From: Pontiellaceae bacterium
GTDB lineage: Bacteria > Verrucomicrobiota > Kiritimatiellia > Kiritimatiellales > Pontiellaceae
Assembly (NCBI GenBank): GCA_016937035.1
Contig: JAFGWS010000074.1
Location: forward strand, 1 to 32,716
Direction of reading: 5' to 3'
DNA length: 32,716 bases
This document shows, in pieces, positions 7,761-15,700 of this stretch. The notes below the pieces were generated by a model. It saw only the letters and a program-made list of their open reading frames with translations, was not told the origin of the DNA and searched no databases. The position numbers and the translations under genes are program-made. The first letter of the stretch is position 1, and every line of letters begins with the position of its first letter.

Positions 7761-8468
7761 ATGGAGAGTGGGCACATCGAGAAGAAGCGGATATTGATCG
7801 TCGAGGACGAGCCGTCGATCGCGGACAACATTGCCTTTGCGGTGGAGACGGAAAACATGGAGCCGGTCCGCGCCGGGACGGCGGGCGAGGCGTGGATCTT
7901 CCTGCAGGGTCAACCGATCGATATCGTCGTGCTGGATGTCGGCTTGCCCGATGAAAGCGGCTTCGATTTTTGCCGCCGCATCCGCAGCCGGTCCGATGTG
8001 CCGATCATATTCCTTACAGCCCGGGAGCAGGAGATTGATCGCATCGTGGGGCTGGAGCTGGGGGCGGACGACTATATGGCCAAGCCGTTCAGTCCGCGCG
8101 AGCTGACGGCGCGCATCCGTGCCATCCTTCGGCGCACCAACGGCAATCGCCAAGCAATTCAGCCGATGCAGACCCCGCCGGTCTTTGAGATCGATCCTCT
8201 GCGCAAGGATATTTTCTACCACGGGCGGCCGCTTGGCCTTTCGCGCTACGAATACCGTATGCTGGAGCTGATGATCCGGCATCCGGGCCAGGTGTTTTCC
8301 CGGGAACAGCTGATGGAGCATGCGTGGGAGGAGCCCGGCGCGAGCCTTGACCGGACGGTGGATACGCACATTAAGACGCTGCGCTCGAAGCTGCGGGAGA
8401 TCGAGCCCGGTTCGGACTGTCTCCAGACCCGCCGCGGCTGGGGCTACTGCTTGAAGGTGGACCCATGA
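7761..8468 (+). CDS. creB: CreB response regulator (OmpR/PhoB family)
   Basis: The 235-aa protein has a receiver domain (phospho-acceptor Asp59 in VVLDVGLPDESGF, acidic pocket Glu15-Asp16, Lys108 in MAKPFSPRE) and a winged-helix DNA-binding domain (about 135-233, LSRYEYRMLELM, DRTVDTHIKTLRSKLR, RRGWGYCL). The phrases DVGLPD.SGF..CR and GADDY.AKPFSPRE match CreB closely rather than a generic PhoB. An in-frame ATG at 7644 would add 39 residues unlike a receiver, so ATG 7761 is chosen, although it lacks a clear ribosome binding site; a TATAGT hexamer at 7746-7751 raises the possibility of a very short leader. The stop overlaps creC's ATG (ATGA). It is expected to bind TTCAC-N6-TTCAC tags; two such arrays lie downstream. 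Confidence 0.88.
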   Translation: MESGHIEKKRILIVEDEPSIADNIAFAVETENMEPVRAGTAGEAWIFLQGQPIDIVVLDVGLPDESGFDFCRRIRSRSDVPIIFLTAREQEIDRIVGLELGADDYMAKPFSPRELTARIRAILRRTNGNRQAIQPMQTPPVFEIDPLRKDIFYHGRPLGLSRYEYRMLELMIRHPGQVFSREQLMEHAWEEPGASLDRTVDTHIKTLRSKLREIEPGSDCLQTRRGWGYCLKVDP

Positions 8469-9901
8469 AGATGCGCACACGTCTGCTGCTGACCGCGCTG
8501 GTGCTGTTGACGGCGGGCTTCTACTGGCTCGTCGACTGGATCGTGCGCGATGTCCGGATGCACTATTTCATCACCATGGAGGAGTCGCTGGTCGATACGT
8601 CGGTCGTGCTGGCCGAGCAGTTGGCGGACCAGGTGTCGAATGGCGTCGTCGAGCCGGAAGAGTCGTTCACCGAAGCCTTCGAGCGGGCGGGGCGCCGTCG
8701 ATTGGACGCGCTGATCTACGACCATGTGAAGACCAACATGAACCTGCGGGTGGTCGTGGTCAATCTGGACCAAGAGGTGCTGTACGATTCGCGCGGCGAG
8801 CTGGACGTGGGCGAGGAATACCATTGGCGCGACACGCGGCTGACGCTGAAGGGGGAATACGGGGCGCGGGCTTCGTACGAGATCAAGGGCGATCTCGACA
8901 GCTTCCATTTCTACATTGCCGCGCCGATTCTGGTGGAGGGCGAGATCGTGGGTGCGGTCACGGTGGGGAAGCCGGTTCGCAGCATTGCACCGTTCATGAA
9001 GCAGGCGCGCAAGCGGCTCATTGTTTCCAGCGTGATTGCGTTCGCGGCCATCCTGCTGATGCTCGTTCCCGTTTCGGTCTGGATCATCCAGCCGGTGCGG
9101 GCGCTGACGGACTATGCGCGCGCCATCCGCGATGGCCGGGCCGCCAAGCGCCCCCGGCTGGGTCATGGCGGCGAGATGGGCGAACTGGCCGACGCCTTCG
9201 AGGAGATGCGCGATGCGCTGGAAGGGAAGCAGTATGTAGAGGAATATGTCCAGGGGCTGACTCACGAAATGAAGAGCCCGCTGGCCGCCATTCGCGGGGC
9301 CGCCGAGCTGCTGGAGGAGGACATGGAGCCCGGGCAGCGGAAGCGGTTTCTTGAAAATATCCGCGCCGAGTCCGACCGGTTGCATGGGCTGGTGGATCGC
9401 ATGTTGACCTTGGCGGCACTGGAAAAGCGAAAGGGATTGGTGCAGACCGAGAATGTCGATGTCCGCGAATTGATCAACGACGTGGCCGACAGCCTTGCGC
9501 CCGTGGCCCGGAGTCGCCGGATCGAAATCCGCCGAAGTGTGCCGGGAGGATTGGCGCTGCGCGGCGAATATTTCCTGCTGCGCCAGTCGCTGGCCAACCT
9601 GCTGCGGAACGCCATCGATTTTTCGCCCGACGATTCGGTGGTGGAGCTGGTGGTTCGACAAGAGTCGGGGATTGTGTTTATCGAGGTGGTCGATTGCGGA
9701 TCAGGCATTCCCGACTATGCCCTGGAGCGGATCTTTGAACGCTTCTATTCGCTGCCCCGGCCCGCCACCGGCAAAAAGGGGTCGGGGCTCGGGCTCAATT
9801 TTGTGCGGGAAACCGCCAGGCTGCACGGCGGCGACGTCCGGATCTCCAACCGGTCCGAGGGCGGCGTCTGCGCCAGCCTGTTTATTCCGGTCGAAGGGTA
9901 G
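8465..9901 (+). CDS. creC: CreC sensor histidine kinase
   Basis: This 478-aa inner-membrane kinase has two membrane helices (about 7-25 and 188-208) flanking a periplasmic sensor domain, then HAMP (about 209-260), the dimerisation helix with phospho-acceptor His267 in GLTHEMKSPLAAIRGAAE, and the ATPase domain (N box NLLRNAIDF, G1 DCGSGIPDYALERIFERFYSLPR, G2 GSGLGL). These strings are characteristic of CreC, whose family length (about 474 aa) it matches. The sensor domain also keeps TLKGEYGAR and YIAAPI...VGAVTVGKP. It overlaps creB by four bases, so the two are co-translated. In gamma-proteobacteria CreBC responds to metabolic state or to inhibition of penicillin-binding proteins; what it senses here is unknown. 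Confidence 0.9.
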   Translation: MKMRTRLLLTALVLLTAGFYWLVDWIVRDVRMHYFITMEESLVDTSVVLAEQLADQVSNGVVEPEESFTEAFERAGRRRLDALIYDHVKTNMNLRVVVVNLDQEVLYDSRGELDVGEEYHWRDTRLTLKGEYGARASYEIKGDLDSFHFYIAAPILVEGEIVGAVTVGKPVRSIAPFMKQARKRLIVSSVIAFAAILLMLVPVSVWIIQPVRALTDYARAIRDGRAAKRPRLGHGGEMGELADAFEEMRDALEGKQYVEEYVQGLTHEMKSPLAAIRGAAELLEEDMEPGQRKRFLENIRAESDRLHGLVDRMLTLAALEKRKGLVQTENVDVRELINDVADSLAPVARSRRIEIRRSVPGGLALRGEYFLLRQSLANLLRNAIDFSPDDSVVELVVRQESGIVFIEVVDCGSGIPDYALERIFERFYSLPRPATGKKGSGLGLNFVRETARLHGGDVRISNRSEGGVCASLFIPVEG

Positions 9902-9902
9902 G

Positions 9903-9947
9903 GCGCTTTCGCCGAAGCGCAGCGCAGATAATTTCCCAAAGGGAAAT
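9903..9947 (+). terminator. two short hairpins after creC
   Basis: GCGCTT-N6-AAGCGC (9903-9920) and ATTTCCC-AAA-GGGAAAT (9931-9947) are perfect stems of six and seven base pairs directly after the creC stop. Neither is followed by a T-run, so termination is only a possibility; they may separate creBC transcription from the creD promoter. Confidence 0.3.
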
Positions 9948-10033
9948 AACGAAGTGGTTCAAACGCTGTCTGCCCCCAAAGTCCTTTTCCTGAGGTGCAT
10001 GCGGACGCCGCGGCGGTGCGTTTCGTCCGATTT

Positions 10034-10071
10034 TTCACCTCCATTTCACATGGGGTTCATACTGTCTTCAA
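10034..10071 (+). promoter_or_regulatory. quadruple cre-tag array upstream of creD
   Basis: TTCAC (10034-10038), TTCAC (10045-10049), TTCAT (10056-10060) and TTCAA (10067-10071) follow each other at exact 11-base steps. The first two match the CreB consensus TTCAC-N6-TTCAC. The array ends 44 bases before the creD start codon. It matches the array at 12693-12730 at 35 of 38 positions, far above the similarity of the surrounding DNA. Confidence 0.8.
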
Positions 10072-10115
10072 ACAGCTTTGCCATGCTGCGTTCCTGATAA
10101 AAAAGGAGGGCTGCG

Positions 10116-11447
10116 ATGAAGCTGCGCATATTGGTGAAGTTGTTGGTGCTGGGTGGGATTTCGATGGTGTTGGTCATATTGCTGGCGGCGATCAGCGGCT
10201 TGACGCAGGAGCGCCGGAATCGTCTTGTCGAAGTGGAACAGGACATTGCGAACAGCTATGCGGGGTCGCAGCAGATCGGCGGTCCGGTGTTCAAGGTGAC
10301 CTTGCGCGAGTTTTGGAGCGAGCATCTCTACAACCCGGGAAAGGATACCTGGTACGACGAGGAAATGGACGAGCTGCGCTGTCAACTGGTCTTTCCGGCG
10401 GTTTTTGCCTACGACGGCACCATGTCGGTGCAGGAACGCTACCGGGGCATCTTCAAGGCCAACGTATTCCAGAGCGAGGGCCGCCTTTCGGGCCGTGTGG
10501 CATTTCCTGAGTTCGAGTCGTTGGCGCTCCGCAAGGGGTCGCGGCTGGAGCTGGTTTCGGTGGAGGCCTGCTTCATGATCAGCGATCCGCGCGGACTTCC
10601 ATCCATTCCCGTCCTCCAGTGGAACGACCAGCCGCTTGAATTCAAATCGGGAAGCGTGATCGGCGGTTTCGAGGCGGGAATCCATGCGGAGCTACCCAAT
10701 GCCGCCGAGCTGTTTGGTCGGTCCTTCCCGTTCAGCACCGACCTTCGGATCAATGGAACCAAGCAGATTCAATTCATTCCCGTGGGGGCCGAGAACCACA
10801 TCAGTCTGGAATCAAGCTGGCCGCACCCGAGTTTCATCGGCGATTTTCTGGCCGAAGAGCGGACGGTTTCGGACGCCGGGTTCTCTGCGTCCTGGAATGT
10901 CAATTCCCTGGCCAGTTCCGCGCAGCAGAGCATCAGTACCGGTCGGCACGGAATACAGTCGTTCGGCGTCAGCCTGATCGATCCGATCAGCCCGTATCCC
11001 CTGACCGACCGGGCGCTGAAATATGGCTTCCTCTTCATCTTCATCACCTTCGCGGCGTTTTGGCTCTTAGAGGTGATGGCATCCTTGCGCATCCATCCGG
11101 TCCAATACGGATTTGTCGGGCTGGCGCAATCGATCTTCTTCCTTTTGTTGCTTAGCCTTTCGGAGCATGTCGGCTTTGGGCTCTCGTATGCCTTGGCCAG
11201 CCTCGCCACCATCGGACTCATCGTCTTCTATGTCTGCCATATCCTGCGCGGCTTGAACCGCGGGCTGGCGTTCGGCGGCCTGCTGGGACTGCTCTACGGC
11301 ATCCTCTATGTTCTGCTGCAATCCGAGGATCATGCCCTCGTTGCGGGATCCGTCCTGCTCTTTGGCCTGATGGCGCTGGCCATGATGCTGACCCGCAAGG
11401 TGGACTGGTACACGGTCGGTACCCGCATGGAAGGAGACGTCCGATGA
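10116..11447 (+). CDS. creD: CreD inner-membrane protein
   Basis: The ATG follows a strong AAGGAGGG site. The 443-aa protein has one N-terminal membrane helix (about 9-29), a large periplasmic domain (about 30-300) and a C-terminal block of about five helices (about 308-430). Conserved CreD phrases include YGFLFIFITFAAFWLLE, YGFVGLAQSIFFLLLLSLSEH, ASLATIGLIVFYV, LYGILYVLLQSEDHALVAGS and MLTRKVDWY. Length is close to the family norm of about 450. CreD is the main CreBC target in other bacteria and affects envelope integrity and tolerance to cell-wall stress; its biochemical role is not known. The cre-tag array upstream supports CreB control here. Its stop codon overlaps the ATG of a six-codon remnant (11444-11464). 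Confidence 0.92.
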   Translation: MKLRILVKLLVLGGISMVLVILLAAISGLTQERRNRLVEVEQDIANSYAGSQQIGGPVFKVTLREFWSEHLYNPGKDTWYDEEMDELRCQLVFPAVFAYDGTMSVQERYRGIFKANVFQSEGRLSGRVAFPEFESLALRKGSRLELVSVEACFMISDPRGLPSIPVLQWNDQPLEFKSGSVIGGFEAGIHAELPNAAELFGRSFPFSTDLRINGTKQIQFIPVGAENHISLESSWPHPSFIGDFLAEERTVSDAGFSASWNVNSLASSAQQSISTGRHGIQSFGVSLIDPISPYPLTDRALKYGFLFIFITFAAFWLLEVMASLRIHPVQYGFVGLAQSIFFLLLLSLSEHVGFGLSYALASLATIGLIVFYVCHILRGLNRGLAFGGLLGLLYGILYVLLQSEDHALVAGSVLLFGLMALAMMLTRKVDWYTVGTRMEGDVR

Positions 11448-11464
11448 AGCAAAAGCGCTGGTAG
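11444..11464 (+). other. six-codon ORF overlapping the creD stop
   Basis: ATGA at 11444-11447 starts a frame encoding MKQKRW before TAG. The overlap is typical of operon coupling, so this may be the remnant of a lost gene or a chance frame. The following 100 bases have no convincing longer frame until the next gene. Confidence 0.2.
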
Positions 11465-11565
11465 TTCCTGAATCCGGGCGCGCAGAGGCGGATCATGATG
11501 GCCACGGTGTGGAAGATGTGATTCTATCCGTTGGTGTTAAATGCATCGAAAGGGGATACGATAAA

Positions 11566-12513
11566 GTGAAGGTTCTGTTGATTGTTTTGATTGGTCTGTT
11601 TGCTGTGAAGGTTAAAGCTGCGGATACCTCATCGGTGATTCTCTCCGACCTCGCGAACAATACCGAACTCTGGAGGGCGCGGTCGGTCTTCAGAGACCTG
11701 AAACAGCGAAAACTGCGTGCCGTTGAAATGTCGGAACTGGAAAAATATGCACGCGAGGGCGAGCATCAGATCCAGCAGCTTTCCTCTCTGTTGCTCACCT
11801 ACAAACATCTGGAGGCCGGATTTGGGTTGTCGACGCTGCCTGATTATTTACAGACCAACCTCGTTGTGGCACTGCGGAACGATGACATCAATCCCCGGCA
11901 TTATGCATTGCCGCCGAATTGCGATTACGCAGCCTACATCCTAAGAAACAATCCCTATGGCCCGGAGCTGAAAAAACTGCTTTATCGCGAACTGACCGGC
12001 CCGGACATTCAATCGGCCCGGATGGCTTCCAGGATTCTGGCCCAATGGCACAATCCGGAAAAACTAGCCGATGACCGGCTGAATGATTTCCTGATCTCCG
12101 ATCTTACTGACAACTTAAGTTCCCATTTCTTCGGGGTTTGGGCGCGGATCGATTCACTGGGCCGCAAAAACCTGCAGCACATTTTATTAAAGGGCGACAC
12201 GTATACCGAGTTTCAGTGCGCCGTTTTACAGATCCTATGTGCCAAGCATGACATCGAGTGGTCACCGCCTGCCTCGATCATCGAGCAATGGATCTCCATT
12301 TGCGAAAGCGAGAAGGCGCAGGATTATTTCCTGAGGAACCGGGTTCGTCAGGCGGCGATCTATCTGAATCCGATTGCTGCTAGCCAAAAGGATAAATCCG
12401 GATTCCCCAAAAGAACCCGGCAACTGTTTGAAAAGGAAGGCAGGATGGCCTTGGCCTCGGGGGCGGAGAAATTTGCATGGCTTCGCACCTGGGTGCTTAG
12501 TTTCCCGGAATGA
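11566..12513 (+). CDS. secreted alpha-helical protein, unknown function
   Basis: The start is placed at GTG 11566 because AAAGGGG lies about ten bases upstream and the first residues then form a signal peptide (MKVLLIVLIGLFAVKVKA, cleaved before ADTSS). The GTG at 11509 in the same frame would bury that signal. The mature 297 residues are predominantly helical, with repeated paired-helix patterns (for example LKKLLYRELTGPDIQSARMASRILAQW and LQHILLKGDTYTEFQCAVLQILCAK) that recall HEAT-like repeats. No family is recognised. It sits between creD and the A2M gene in the same direction, but has no cre tag of its own. Whether it belongs to the CreBC system is open. Confidence 0.65.
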   Translation: MKVLLIVLIGLFAVKVKAADTSSVILSDLANNTELWRARSVFRDLKQRKLRAVEMSELEKYAREGEHQIQQLSSLLLTYKHLEAGFGLSTLPDYLQTNLVVALRNDDINPRHYALPPNCDYAAYILRNNPYGPELKKLLYRELTGPDIQSARMASRILAQWHNPEKLADDRLNDFLISDLTDNLSSHFFGVWARIDSLGRKNLQHILLKGDTYTEFQCAVLQILCAKHDIEWSPPASIIEQWISICESEKAQDYFLRNRVRQAAIYLNPIAASQKDKSGFPKRTRQLFEKEGRMALASGAEKFAWLRTWVLSFPE

Positions 12514-12601
12514 ATGAGACCGGATACGGGCGTCGCCAGGAGAGAAAAATGCCTGGTGGTACGCTCTGCATGAAGCCGACGCTGCCGAATATTGTCCCCC
12601 A

Positions 12602-12676
12602 AAAAACAAAGAGTCGCCGCAATGCGGCATAAACAAATCTGTGTTTATCTGCGCAATCTGTGGATCAAAAATTCAC
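12602..12676. repeat. dispersed intergenic repeat (copy C)
   Basis: This stretch contains the small hairpin GCCGC-AAT-GCGGC (12616-12628) and the phrase AATCTGTGTTTATCTGCGCAA, both typical of the degenerate repeats seen at 1008-1141 and 21259-21330. It fills much of the 258-base gap before the A2M gene and, if translated, would give a non-protein-like extension of that gene. Confidence 0.4.
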
Positions 12677-12692
12677 CTTGCCCCCCGCATTT

Positions 12693-12730
12693 TTCACGTC
12701 CATTTCACATGGAGTTCATCCTGTCTTCAA
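12693..12730 (+). promoter_or_regulatory. quadruple cre-tag array upstream of the A2M-pbpC operon
   Basis: TTCAC (12693-12697), TTCAC (12704-12708), TTCAT (12715-12719) and TTCAA (12726-12730) are spaced 11 bases apart, exactly as upstream of creD, including the degenerate third and fourth units. A further lone TTCAC lies at 12672-12676, two helical turns upstream. The array ends 41 bases before the A2M start codon, nearly the same distance as for creD (44). Confidence 0.8.
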
Positions 12731-12771
12731 ACGGAGGTGCGACTCTCTGGAAACAACACGGAGGACGGATA

Positions 12772-15700
12772 ATGAAGACGGGCGGAAACGGCGGGCGCGA
12801 GGGGCACGAAACAAGGATGAATCGGTGGTTTGTACTGGCATTGGCATTCCTGATTTTGAATGCGGCGGCGGTGATTTATTGGCTGAGCGACAAGGAAGAT
12901 CCCCATGTGCATGCCGCGCTGATAATGCCGGACAACGGGCGCGTCGAGGCGGGTTCCCGCGACGAGTTGCGTTGGCGCTTCACGGCGTCGATGGCCACGG
13001 CCAATCCGATCGGCCAATGGACCGATAGCGGCCCGGTCCGGTTTCTTCCCGAAATCGATGGGGAATATTGCTGGGTCGCAGCCGACGAGCTGGCATTCCG
13101 TCCGCGTTCTGAATGGCCACAGTGCTCCGTGTTTTCGGCGATCATGAGCAACGATCTGCGCGGGCTCGATGGGCGGCCTTGCAGCGGAGAGTCGGTCGCC
13201 ACGTTCGAGACCACTCCGCTTGCCCTGGTCGATGTACGCCAAAGCAGCCTTCCCACGGCTGGACAGCTCCAGTTGGATCTGGAATTTAATGCACCTATTA
13301 ACAGTGGTGATTTTTACAACTTTCTGAAGTTGGCGACTCCCGACGGGAAAGCGCTCTCCATTTCCGGGTTTGCGCTGCAATCGAAGAACGTTGTCCGCCT
13401 ATCCATGAAACCGCCGGCCAGTGATGATCTGGAATTGACGGTAAAGAAGGATTTGCCATCCAGTGCCGGGCCGCTCGGCCTGCAAAAGGATGAAGTGCGC
13501 CAGGTGAAGATATCCCGCGAGCTGGCCGTGCTGCGGGTTGTTGCGCAATCGCGTCAGTTTGCCATGGGCCAGTTGGAGGTTATGTTGAACGGCCCGGTCG
13601 ATCTTGAAACGGCAAAGGGGTTTATCCGGATCGAGCCCGGAATGGATTTTGCGGTGGAGCCCTATAGTTCATGGGACGAACGGCAGCATTTTCGAATTCT
13701 CGGGGAATTCGAGGCGGGGCATAACTATTCGGTCACGTTTCTCCAGGGGTTCGGCGATGGCCAGGTCAAGCTGGCCAAGGATGATCGGCGGACGGTCTAC
13801 TTTCCGCCGGAGCAACCATCGATCGAGTTTGTGGCCAAGGGAACCTATCTTTCCACGCAAGGCAACCTGTCCATCCCGATCAAGGCGGTGAACACCGGTA
13901 AATGCACGGTGACCGTGCGACAGGTCTATGCCAACAACCTGGTCCAGCTCGCCGCGCGGGAATCGGGCTATGCCGGCTACTATTCCAGCAATGTCTACCG
14001 GGGGCTCGACCGGCTGGTCGGCACATTCGATCTTCCCATCGATGCCGAGGTCAACGAAGTCGTCGAGCGTTCGCTGCAATTGCGGCCATGGCTGGAAGGC
14101 CGGACCGGCGTGTTCCATATCGAGGTGAGCGGAAGCAAAGGCGGCCAGGCGGAACACGATATCGTGGTCAGCGATCTCGGCATATCGCTGCGCCAATCCG
14201 ATCGGGACATGCTCGTTTGGATCAATTCGATTCGTTCCCTCGATGCCGTCGAGGGCGCTACGGTCGAAGTCTACTCTCTGGAAAACCAATTGTTGCTACG
14301 GGGCGAAACCGATGGCGACGGGCTGGTTCGGTTTGATCCGGAAAAACCGCTGGCCGAAGGCACGCCTTTTATGGTGGTGGTCAAGAATGGTGACGACCTG
14401 ACCTACCTGCGGCTGGGCAATTCCGGAGTCGAGCCCGGCGGCGCGATTGGAGCGCGGAACTACCTTTCTTCCGGCTATGAAGCATTCGTCTTCACGGATC
14501 GCGGCATCTACCGGCCCGGCGAGACGGTCCATTTCGAGGCGGTGGTGCGCGGTGCCGATGTCGTTTGTCCGGAGTCCTTCCCGGTCCAAGCGGAACTCAT
14601 CCGTCCAGACGGGAAGCTGGATCAAAAATTGAATGGCATGCTTGGCGAACGGGGCACGGTCGAGTTCGAGATTGCACTCGCGGAGTATGTCGCCACCGGG
14701 CGCTACGTCCTGAAGGTGCGCATTCCCGGCGATGCCGGGGAGGTGCTGGGCGAAACTGCGATCTCGGTCGAGGAGTTTGTGCCGCCGCAGATCCGCACGA
14801 GGCTCGATATACCGGAAGGCCGCGTCGCGGCGGGAGAACCCTTTGGCTTTTCCGTGGAAGGCCGGCATCTGTTTGGCCGGGCGGCGGAGGGACTGGAGAC
14901 CCAGGCGCAGGTTGATTTTTCGCCCCTGGGTTTTGCGCCGGCGCAGTGGAGCGGCTATGTCTTCGGCGATGCCCGGCGTACGTTCAACACGCTCTCTCGT
15001 CCGCTTGGGCGCAAGAACCTGGACGCCGACGGCAAGGTCGAATTTTCGGCGGAGACCTCGACGCAGTGGCGTCCGTCGGCGGCGATCCGGGCGATCATTT
15101 CCGGGACGGTGCAGGATATCGGAGGACGGACAGTGACCGCCTATGGCAGCCGCGTCGTGGACGTCTATCCCCATTATATCGGGATCAAGCGCCCGGACGG
15201 TTCGCTCGAAACCGGAGCCACGCACAGCTTTGATCTGGTGCTGGTTTCCCCCGATGCGGCGCTGCTGCCCGACACTGGAACACTGGAAACGCGGATTGAA
15301 AAGCTGAGCTGGGTTTCGGTGCTGCGGCAGGAGGGCGATCATTATGTCTACCGTTCCGAACAGAAGGCAATCGAGATCGAGTCCAACGCCGTCGCCTTTT
15401 CGGAAGGTCGTGCATCCGTGGCATTCGAACCAAACCATGCCGGGCACTATCGTCTGGTGGTCGAAAACGCCGAAAATGGGACGGCTTCGTCGATGGAATT
15501 TTCCGTGATCCTTCCGGGGCAGCATTGGGATGATCGTTCCATGATGGCGCCGGATCGGGTGGCCATGGAGCTGGACTACGCGTCGTACCAAGTCGGCGAT
15601 ACCGCGCTGCTTACGATCCGCTCCCCGTTCGTCGGCAAGGCGCTGCTGACCGTCGAGAGCGACGAGATCCTGTGGAGCCGCGTGATGACGCTGAGCAACA

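Noticed and set aside
8444..9661. 405-codon minus-strand frame opposite creC
   Set aside because: Antisense shadow of a clear histidine kinase, with no recognisable motifs or start site.
12592..12771. 60-residue N-terminal extension of the A2M protein
   Set aside because: It translates the intergenic repeat and the cre-tag array. ATG 12772 has GGAGGA at the right distance and leads into the membrane helix.
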